Below, piece by piece: positions 8,682 through 16,761 of a stretch of 30,335 bases of DNA (its first letter is position 1; each line of letters opens with the position of its first letter). The position numbers and the translations under genes were made by a program. Source of the stretch: Chara braunii (Eukaryota; Streptophyta; Charophyceae; Charales; Characeae); assembly GCA_003427395.1 (NCBI GenBank), contig BFEA01000827.1, positions 254,386-284,720 of the forward strand. Direction: 5' to 3'. The notes under the pieces were generated by a model that saw only the letters and a list, made by a program, of their open reading frames with translations, had not been told where the DNA came from and did no database searches.

Positions 8682-10643
8682 CGTAGGAGTCTGGGCGGGA
8701 AATCGATTGATGGGTTGGTTCGTTGGTTCAAAGTTGCAAGGACCTTTTCTAGAAAGGACACTCAAGTGACCCTGAAGACAATGATTGCTCTTGCGCTGAA
8801 AAGGAAAATTGGATTTGATGTTCGAAGAAAGATTGTTGTGCGGGCGGTTTTTGATCATAGACTGCAATCAACTTTTGTTTTGGCCCTTGTAGTTCGAATC
8901 ATTGATGAATCGGCATTTCCCTTTTCTGTTCGAGAGTTGGTTAGGCGGCGTGTGCGTTTTGTTTGGAAGAAGAATAGGAAGGTGGGGGGCCTAATCTGGA
9001 AGCAAAATCGCTTCGTACGGGGAGATTTGCCGATGGTCTGTGCTTGTGAGGGGGAGATGTATTGGAAGAAGCACGGGCTGCATGTTATAACCAGGATCGG
9101 TGACATCCGCTCTGTACCGGATCTGCTCCGAAACTCTCAGAATATACCTCTCTTGGATGAGAGGATGGGTATGAAGGATCTGGGGAAAGAATTGGTTGTT
9201 GTCTGTAGGATGCTCAGGTCTTCGTTCGTAATCGAGCCGCTTTAGTTGTGGGGCTGTTGGTCTGACGCTGGCCTCAAGAATCCATGGATGAATTCTCTCA
9301 TGAACGCCTGTATCGTAAGGTTGAGGAGGTCCGTATGTGTTCCTATTGATTGTAATTCGGTTGACACTCGGGTGATTTGTGCTGAACTATACCGTCATTT
9401 TTTGTGTCTTGCTTTTGATTTTAGTACCTCTTTTTTGGTGGTTGAGGATTCTTAGGATGTTGTCCTTGAAAGGATGAAGAGTCGTTTTCAGTCCTTCAAG
9501 CTCGAACGTTTGGGGAGATGGGAACCTAAGGGTGTCTTTGGGCTTGCGTATGTTTTACCCAAGCACAAGGACCTCCTTAGATGGCGTCCTATATCCCCTA
9601 CGGAGCCGACAAGGTTGGCTTCATCACGGGTTGCTAAGGCGCTGAACTGCTTGCTCTTTGCGCTACCTTCTAGATCTAACTTTAATCTCAGATCCGTAGA
9701 TAGGCTCACTGATGGGCTTCGTAAAATGGATGCTGCCTTGGGGAAACTTCCGAGGGTTCATGATGTTGATTCCGCTTCTTTTGATGTTAAGGATATGTTT
9801 GTGTCTTTGGCCCAGAATGATATCCAAAATGTCGTATCTTGGCTGTTATCCCTCTTCCGGAAAAAAGCTTACAGAGGGGTTAATGTAGCCAGGCGGGGGA
9901 AAGCTGCCTTTCTTTCTTTTGGTTCCTATCGCCCTGACGGGATTTTCGTGTCTTTTCAGGATATTGAGGATATGGTGAACTTTGATCTTGAGTTCACATG
10001 TATCTGGTCTGAGCGTACCCTTTTGAGGCAGGTGGTTGGTGTACCTATGGGGAAGTCCACAAGCTGCTCGTTGGCTTGCATCTTTTGCGCCTGTGCTGCG
10101 GACCGTTTTCTTTTGTCCCTTGGCGGAGATCGACGGTTGGTTTTTGGTTTTAGGATAGTTGATGATGTTACTATTTTTATTGCGGTTCTAGGCAGGAATG
10201 GTCGATGTGACGCTAATTGCATCCTGTCTGCTTTTAGTTCGTGCTACGATGACCGCCTTCGCCTTGAACGGACTGACGATGGTTTTGAGTCTTGGGTCTT
10301 CGCGGGTGTCCTGGTTGAGAGGGATGGGAATTCTATTCGTACTTCGGCTATTGTAAAAAATGCGGATAGCCTTTGGCGGTTGGGGCGGTTGACTTTTGGG
10401 TCTTTCCAGGATTTCGATTCATATTCTTCCAAACAGGCCAAGATTGGCGCTATCACCAGAACTTTGTGCGGGGTCTTCCGGCTATCTTCGGATAGGTTCG
10501 GGAGGATGACTGTTGTCCTCGCCATTCGGCGCGAGCTTGTCCTGCGTAACTATCCAATGAAACTGCTTACCCGAGCTTTTCCTCGCTTTGCTGAAAAATC
10601 AGGTTCGGTGGAGGCTTCTATTGCGGCTCGAATGACGTCTTGA
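8682..10643 (+). pseudogene. PLE reverse transcriptase region
   Basis: Motifs in order: a CAC (CxC) cluster at 9039-9047 with nearby His residues, possibly zinc-binding; LPKHKDLLRWRPIS (about 9555-9596), the PLE RT1 motif; DVKDMFVSL (about 9783-9809), with the first catalytic Asp; VPMGKSTSCSLA (about 10041-10076); and RIVDDVTIF (about 10152-10178), with the second and third Asp intact. A thumb-region NYPMKLL follows, matching the GYP motif usual in PLEs. Stops at 9243 and 9453 break the N-terminal half, but 9474-10643 (389 codons) is open and holds the entire catalytic core. The VDD in place of YADD fits PLE and telomerase-like RTs. Confidence 0.85.
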
Positions 10644-10695
10644 GAAGGGTTTTTTCAACCGGCGGTTTGGCATGTTTGCCATTCCTGAGCTCATA

Positions 10696-10938
10696 GGCCC
10701 GACATCTGTCATTTCTGGCGGCTCGCTCCTTTTCCTGTGACCGTTCGGCTCCTTAGGCCTGACATCGGTCATTTCTGGCGGTTTGGCATGATTGCCATGT
10801 CTGGGCTCTTAGGCCCGGCATTGGTCATTTCTGGTGGTTCACACATTTACCTCTGTGACCATTCGATGTTTTTGGAAACATGTTGGGTATGATTGCCCCT
10901 CCTTGACTCTTTGGCCCGGCATCTGTCATTTCTGGCGT
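10696..10938 (+). repeat. Short tandem motif in the PLE 3' UTR
   Basis: GGCCCGACATCGGTCATTTC-like 26-mers, each followed by TGGCGG or similar, occur at 10696, 10756, 10812 and 10913. Between them GGTTTGGCATG with TTGCCAT recurs. It lies just after the stop codon, where RT recognition sites or RNA structures could be expected; that role is inferred. Confidence 0.75.
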
Positions 10939-11918
10939 CTTAGACGCCCTTTTGTTTTTTATGGTCTGGTTCGCCTTTAGGGGTTGCTCTAGCCTATTCA
11001 TCGGGCTTTGCTGCCCTTAAGGCTCTGTTTTTCCTTTTTGATGGTGTTTCGACTTGACGGCTTCCTCTTTCCCACCTTCTCCTGGACCTGTGGGTCTGAC
11101 GCACAGACGGTTTTAAGGACCTGGTCCTTCTTGCATTTACTATAACTAGGCGGCGGCTGTTGATGAGGTCCTCTTTATGTTACGTCTGAGCGCTAACGCA
11201 CCGTTTTGCGTTCCCGAGTGTGACCTCTGGGCTGCCTTCATGCCCTCTGCAGCAGCGGTCTCAAGGGTATCTATGGTTTTTCCCGCGAGGACGGGTGCTG
11301 CGAGGAGTTGCTCTGGTCTTCCTCGCTTGGACGCACTGGTTATCTGCACCTTTCGTCGTAACCGGTGGTCGTGTGTTGTTATGTTCTGTGCAGGAATCTC
11401 GACGTTGTTCCTCTCCGGATGCACTCTTTTGTTGATGGGACTTGGGGATTGATTACTTCCGTTTTGGTGCGCCGGCTCTGTGGGTCTTCTTCTTCTTTTT
11501 GAGCTACTTTCGTTCCTTCTGACAAGTGCTTTGAAGGTTTCTATGGCGGCATCGTGAATTGCTGCTCGGCTCTACGCATTACGAGGAATTCTGCTTTCCT
11601 CGTTTTCGCTCTGACACACCACTCTGTGACTACGCTGTGTGTCCCCCGGCCTGTCCTCTCTGCCTGCGAAGAATCGGTTTGAAGGGACCCTATAGCATTT
11701 CATTTCGCCCCCATGGCAAGCGGCGGCCTTTCGTCCGACGGATTTTTTCCTGTTGTCTGTCCTTTGCTTTTTCCTTGTTTTGTTGCTTGTATGTGCAGGG
11801 GTCTTGACGAAGTTTCTTTCCGGATGCTGCCTTCTTTCTTCAGGTCCCTCAGTATCACACGACTGAGGTCGGCCGACTATCCCTTTGATGGTTCTACGAT
11901 GCTGGGGGGTTGGGGACT
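10939..11918 (+). other. PLE 3' untranslated region
   Basis: About 1 kb of T-rich sense-strand sequence with short open frames that carry no domain. It ends where the 402-bp repeat begins. Confidence 0.6.
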
Positions 11919-12320
11919 GATGATCGATGGGGCTTTGGTATGGTTTTTCCTCACAAGGTTTGGAGCCGTAGGTGTAGGGTAGGCTATTTAAGGAGGCAAG
12001 GCTATGGTATTGGCCTCCTGGGTTGAACTGTGGTTCGATTGCNATCAGGTTACCTCCTGATGACGCTACTGGCGGGGTAGTAGAAACGCGTTGAGGGATG
12101 GCCCCATCGGTTAGGGGATGGATATGGTGGATTGAGTCTTGTTGACTCTTTGGGATTGAAATTTGGAGCCCTGTTTCTCATGTCTTTTCTCGGGCTTTTT
12201 GCTCCCTTTTGTATTCGTACTCAGTTTGAAATTTTGTGTGCAATCAGGATTGTTCTATAATGGTGTATTTGTCTATCCTGGCTCATGCGAGTGACTGTTT
12301 GCCGACAGTTCCTCTTTTCT
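11919..12320 (+). repeat. PLE pseudo-LTR, downstream (3' end of the full unit)
   Basis: Second copy of 6111-6512; the few differences are transitions. The match ends at CCTCTTTTCT, followed by a (TTTTC) run to 12337 that may be the element's tail or target sequence. Confidence 0.9.
12053..12096 (+). ncRNA. Hammerhead ribozyme-like motif, type I, downstream copy
   Basis: Identical to the upstream motif: CCTC, CTGATGA, stem II, GAAAC, ACGCGT, then GAGG. Predicted cleavage falls between 12092 and 12093. The two predicted cuts are 5,808 nt apart, exactly one element unit. Confidence 0.75.
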
Positions 12321-12967
12321 TTTCTTTTCTTTTCGCCTCTGAACATCGTCAATGCGGTTGTACCTGCCTCGCCTGCCTCTAGCGGACATAGCTGTCTGCA
12401 CAGAAGATCACATTCATGCAAGACCAGAGACCCAGGCACATGAACGCACAAGGCACGTGAACGCACAAGGCCCGTGGGTTGATGCTCGACAGAAGTGAAT
12501 GCATGTTGATGGATGCACGCAGCACACGCGGGAGTGCATGCACGTGGGTAGCCGTACCTAGGTGGATGTGCGCAGCACACATGTGAGTGATGCACGATTT
12601 TCTGTGGGGCCCACCAATTTATGCGCTCGTCAGTCTAAATCATTCCTTCGTTTGACGGAGGGCGTAGTGTATCCGTCCAAGTTTCTAGAATACTTGTCCA
12701 TATCGGTTTACAAGATGTCCTATTCTGATCTACCGGTCCAAGAAGCTTCTACAAGAATCTAAAACACTTGGACTACATGGCCGATTCCAAGCTACGGGTC
12801 CAAGAAGTTTCTACGAAATTCCAAATCGGTTCGCCGTTTCTCTAACCTAGGCACGTTCACCTAATTTGATGGAAAAAAAGAAACCAGTACGGTCTTCTTT
12901 TTGGCGAGAACCCGGTAGGGCCTGCCCATTTCGGTTCACGAGATGTCCAAATAGTGGCAGTATGCAT
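12321..12967 (-). other. Right part of the DNA transposon
   Basis: Sequence from the PLE end to the right inverted repeat. It holds an approximate 17-bp tandem duplication (GTGAACGCACAAGGC-like, 12438-12471), GCAGCACAC repeats, and inverted diverged copies of the subterminal motifs (12640-12950). A minus-strand ATG near 12345 opens a short Lys/Arg-rich frame reaching the PLE junction and could be the original transposase start. Confidence 0.5.
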
Positions 12968-12989
12968 CTAACCTACCTGGTCAAAGGAG
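12968..12989 (-). repeat. Right terminal inverted repeat
   Basis: Its reverse complement begins CTCCTTTGACCAGGTA. TA follows at 12990-12991. Confidence 0.85.
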
Positions 12990-13213
12990 TAATTTAGTGG
13001 TGCCGCACAATGGGAGGGGGAGGAAGGAAAGAACGGGGGATGGGGAGGAGTTGGAAATAGTGGAAAGAGAAACTTCACAGGCTTCTAAGTACTCACAGCA
13101 CGAGCAGACAAGAATAGACTGGCACTGGAGGCCAGTCAGTGTTCGGGTTGCAGGGAAATTTGAATTGAGGAGCAGGCATTGCAACCAGTCCTCTCTGGTG
13201 GGATCTGGTGCGG

Positions 13214-13340
13214 ACTGTGGGCATCAAATGGCATGGCGAAGGCATGTCACAGACTGTCACTAACCCAGGCTACGTGGGTCCTACTGTGGGCATGGAATGG
13301 CACGCCGAAGATAGATGCTACAGGCTACGTGGCTCCTTCA
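13214..13340. repeat. Tandem duplication, about 69 bp
   Basis: ACTGTGGGCAT followed by AATGGCA and, later, CAGGCTACGTGG occurs at 13214 and again at 13283. No coding signal is seen. Confidence 0.6.
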
Positions 13341-13500
13341 CGCTAGGAATACAGATATGTGCCAACCACAATTATATACGCATTGTCGTTCCCTCCCTGT
13401 CTACAAATAGGACATGGCATGTCAGGGTGCAGGAGTACAATGTCATCATATGTTTGAAAACAAAGACTTGCATCGGCTACTCCTTCATATGCTAGCCATA

Positions 13501-13860
13501 GCCGGATCTCAGGTGGGCCATCACAATGCAGCATTGAGCAGGTTTCTTGGGTTTTCACATCAAATGTTCCCTCTCTATGGGCAGGCGGCTGCAAGATCTG
13601 ATCTGCAACAGCTCACCCTGGCGGGCAGTGCACTGTAGGTGTTCATGTGAGACTGTGTGTGTGCTATTATCCTCACAACACAAAGCTTGCCAATCACATG
13701 CTAGCCGGATCTCAGGTGGGCCATCACAATGCGGCATTGAGCAGGTTTCTAGGGTTTCTGAATCCAATGTTGCCTATCTATGGGCAGGCGATGACGGGGC
13801 CTGATCCATCGTAAGGGTGTTATACCTGTTGCAAGATCTGGTCCGCAACAGCTCACCCTG
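13501..13860. repeat. Duplicated segment, offset 203 bp
   Basis: GCCGGATCTCAGGTGGGCC and the following 110 or so bases occur at 13501-13620 and 13704-13860. Both end in GCAACAGCTCACCCTG; the second copy has an extra stretch of about 35 bases before that end. The function is unknown. Confidence 0.7.
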
Positions 13861-13883
13861 TGTGTTGTCTTCTTTTTTTTTTT

Positions 13884-15283
13884 TGTAATGACCCGTCATA
13901 ACACAGACTGAGAACACTGCTGATTTCTGAAGTTCTGCTGATGGAATGGATGCCTTGCTGAGATTCCCGCATTCTGCTGTGTTTTCTAAGTCTGTGTGCG
14001 TGCGTGCCTGTGGACTTGCGTGCCTGTGGCCTGTGGACTTGCGTGCCTGTCTGAGTGCTTATCTGCCTGAGTGTGTGTGTGACCCGGAAGGGTACTTGCT
14101 CGTTTGGCAGGCCCATAGGGCCGGTACTTACCTGTGGCCGTGGCGTTGAGGATTGCAGCAAGGGGAACACTCAAGTGGCGAAGCTAGCGGCCCCGCGGCC
14201 CTTGGAGTAGCGGAAAAACACTCAAGTGGGCAGGTAGGCCGATATTGCACCCCACTGCAGTTGGCGTGAAGGGGTACTGGAGGCCGAGCAGAAGAAGACA
14301 AAGTTGGCATTTTTAGAGCCCAGTAGCAGTAGGGTAGGTCTAGGCCGGTACCAGTCCAACCAGTCTGAGTCTAGAGCCTGTACAGGCAACATCAGGGTCT
14401 GCAATGATGTTTCCCTCCGAAACGGAGGAAGTACCGGTTGCTTGGGGAGGCCGAGCGGCCTGGAAGTCACCGCCCAGGAGGTAAGTAGGCCGCTATATCA
14501 AGAGGTCGGGCGGAGAGCCCAGCCTCATTCTTCAGTGTGCAAGTTTGGCGACACGCTGCTGGAGCGCTGGCTGGAGTAGCGCTGGGTACTACAGCGCTGC
14601 TGGGAGGAAGAAGCTGGGAGCTTCCACCTTGGCTATGGTAGAGCTCTACCAGTAGGAGGAGGAGGGAGAAGGGGACCAAGGAGGAGAGTGGTAGGTTACT
14701 TACCTGGCTATGGCAGACACCATCTTCATCACCTTGTTAGGCGCTGCATCTGGAAGGCCCCAGTGGGGGTAGTGCCGCATCAAGGAAGCTTGGGGCAGAG
14801 TCAGGCATGGCGGTTGACTGGGCAGCGGCATAGCTGCTTGGTGATGGCCTTGAAGTGGGGCAGCGGCATAGCTGCTTTGGGTTGTCCTTCGGACAGGAGG
14901 CTGAAGCCTCAGTAGTCCGCCATAGCCTTGGCCTGTATGTAGAGGAAGGGGAAGGGTTGCCATGGCTATGGTGGACCTCATGTTGTGCCTGCAGTAGAAG
15001 TGGGATTCAGACATTGATTCTGGTTCAGTCATACAACATTAATATTGTTATTTTTTGTTTGAATAAGAGGGGAGGAGATAAGGAGGAAGAGATTGGTTGG
15101 CGAAGAAGAAGAGCCTTGACATTGGTCTATGCTGGAGTGCATCACCTTCTTCTTCTTTCTCACTTCTTCTTCTTCTTCTTCTTTCCCTCTCTCTCCTCTC
15201 AAGTTCATTCTTTTCTTTTTGCAATTGGATGGCATTGTACTTTCAGATGAATGTATACTTCGAAATTGGCCAGGATCGTAACA
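13884..15283 (+). repeat. 5' LTR
   Basis: It matches 22300-23673 almost base for base. It differs by an extra unit of about 23 bp in the CCTGTGGACTTGCGTG region, one or more extra CTT repeats near 15170, and about eight substitutions. A T-rich ATTAATATTG stretch near 15037 could be promoter-related, but no clear TATA box was identified. Confidence 0.93.
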
Positions 15284-15284
15284 T

Positions 15285-15296
15285 TGGTATCAGAGC
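15285..15296 (+). promoter_or_regulatory. Primer binding site (initiator tRNA-Met)
   Basis: TGGTATCAGAGC lies one base after the LTR's terminal CA. It is the classical complement of the 3' end of plant initiator methionine tRNA, used to prime minus-strand DNA. Confidence 0.92.
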
Positions 15297-16761
15297 GGAT
15301 TGTACTTGCTGGCGAGAGTTGACTTTGCTGCCATAACCCTAACCCCAGTGGTAAGGGCTAACCACTTAGGGTTAGGGCTGGAAGTTAGGGTTAAGTGGGG
15401 CAGTGTGGTGAAGGGAAGCTGCTCCCACCTGGCAGGGCCGTGTAGGGTCCACACTAGACCCGGCCAGGTTGTTTGAGTGCATGTTGTGGTGGCGAGACCC
15501 AAGGTGGGACTTCGTGATGCAATTTGAAAGAGGTGACAGTGAAGGGCACCTACAACTTGAGTCTGGACTTCAAGGAAGACGAGGAGTGACTTTAGGGCTC
15601 CCCTCAAGTCAGGCGAGCTTCAGGGTGGCAGCCATATCTGCACCTACGGACTGCAAGTTGCTGCTTTGATCTTCAACATCGACGGGGGATCCGGCTTTGT
15701 ACTTTGGGGTAGAGGTTGACCCTCCTAGACGATAGGACACTAGTGTAGAGGATGCTAATTGGGTCAGGAGGACTATGTGAGAGGGGGGTGAGTTCTTTTC
15801 ATCTCAAGAGCCCGGCCACTCAGGTAAGTGTCGTGCCACCAGGGTGCCCATGTGTGTGTGCATGGAATTGACTGCCTGTTGGGGTTTTCTGGGTTCTTCT
15901 TCCATCCTCCATAGTCTTGATTGTGTGTGAGGTGTGTGAACTGCCTACTCACCTGACGAGTGAATGAATGGAGTATCTTGTTTGCCATGCGATATCTCTC
16001 TACAGTGCTTTGTTTATTTCATTCTGAACGGCTGTAGTCTGTAGGTTCTTTCTGGGCAAAATTTCGTTTTTCAATTCGGTAGGGACAGAGTAGGTCTTTG
16101 TGGAACTCTTGTTGGTTGGGACCCGGTTTTGACTCCACTGGGACCATTTGGGACTCAGTGGGACCAGGCCCAAACAAGAAGGGCCCCTCAGGCCAAATCT
16201 GTTGACGTCAGTTACCTTGCTCTATCTGATTGGGACTCGGACTTTATGCTTTCGGACCAGGACACTCGCTACGGAGGGGATCTCCGCCGGGACATTTTAT
16301 CAGACTTTACCGCACGATCCGCCGCCTGACTCGCACCTTGGACACCACTCAATTCTCTCTTGGATTTCGCTGTACACCTTGAATCTGATTTGTTGTGTCT
16401 TCACGGAGCTGCTAGGCTTGAGAGGACCTCATACGTAGTCGGTCCACACTGTGTGGCTGGATCAGATCTCTCTGATCTTTATTTCTTTTTTTGGTTTGAC
16501 TGCTCTCCAGTCCAAATGAATTGTCGCTCCGGCTAGGAGTTCTACCTTTACTTCTGATTGTTTTCAAAGTTGTTTCTTTGACTTGGTTCGTTAAATGCCT
16601 GTGTCTACGCGATCACAAACAAGAGAGAGAGAGAGAGAAGAGAGAAGTTTCTAAGAGTTGCTCTTGAGGGAGTGAGGAGAGGGAAGAGGAGTGTTCGTCC
16701 CAGAAGTGTGAGGAAGTACGGAACCCTCTTGAGAGACTTGCTAACACCCTCATCCTCCACT
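15297..16761 (+). other. Retrotransposon leader
   Basis: About 1.46 kb between the primer site and the gag ATG, without a credible gene. A strong hairpin lies at 15337-15377 (CCCTAACCCCAGTGGT against ACCACTTAGGGTTAGGG). A GA-repeat is present at 16622-16650. Packaging and dimerisation signals would be expected here. Confidence 0.6.

Larger units (their letters stand above)
6912..10643 (+). pseudogene. PLE polyprotein: zinc knuckle, GIY-YIG, RT (7 premature stops)
   Basis: All coding segments between 6912 and 10643 lie in one reading frame of about 1,244 codons with no frameshift. It is interrupted by stops at 7122 (TAG), 7428 (TGA), 7791 (TGA), 8676 (TAG), 8679 (TGA), 9243 (TAG) and 9453 (TAG), and ends with TGA at 10641. 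Each stop can come from CAG or CGA by one C-to-T change, and homology-like sequence continues through them. The ATG at 6912 is chosen because it is the first in frame, is followed by G, and sits just before the zinc knuckle. The intact protein would nick the target with the GIY-YIG domain and copy its RNA by target-primed reverse transcription. This copy cannot make the full protein without suppression. Confidence 0.8.
6111..12320 (+). mobile_element. Penelope-like retroelement with a partial tandem copy
   Basis: A 402-bp segment at 6111-6512 is repeated at 11919-12320 in the same orientation with about five substitutions. The period is exactly 5,808 bp, so the full unit is 6513-12320 and the upstream copy is the 5'-truncated 3' end of a preceding unit. 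This pseudo-LTR arrangement is characteristic of Penelope-like elements. The unit encodes GIY-YIG and reverse transcriptase domains, and both repeats carry a hammerhead-like motif. Domain order (GIY-YIG before RT) matches the permuted PLE group described from green algae and protists. The element is inserted near the transposase start, with no clear target duplication. Confidence 0.85.
4696..12989 (-). mobile_element. Tc1/mariner/IS630-type transposon, split by a PLE
   Basis: The left end (4696-4717) and the reverse complement of the right end (12968-12989) match at 20 of 22 positions, reading CTC[A/C]TTTGACCAGGTA onward. Both ends are flanked by TA (4694-4695 and 12990-12991), the target duplication of this superfamily. 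Further inward, diverged blocks such as TAGGTTAG-GAGAAACG recur in inverted orientation. Between them lies one DD34E transposase. Subtracting the 6.2-kb PLE leaves about 2.1 kb, a normal size for the superfamily. The pairing of ends 8.3 kb apart shows that the PLE landed inside the transposon. Confidence 0.85.

Noticed and set aside
6912-10643. Alternative genetic code reading the stops as amino acids
   Set aside because: Both TAG and TGA interrupt this frame and TAA interrupts others, so no single known code fits; the DD34E transposase catalytic region uses a standard code without internal stops.
14304-14579. Open frame repeated in both LTRs
   Set aside because: It lies within the LTR, has no domain, and its duplication is explained by the LTR pair.
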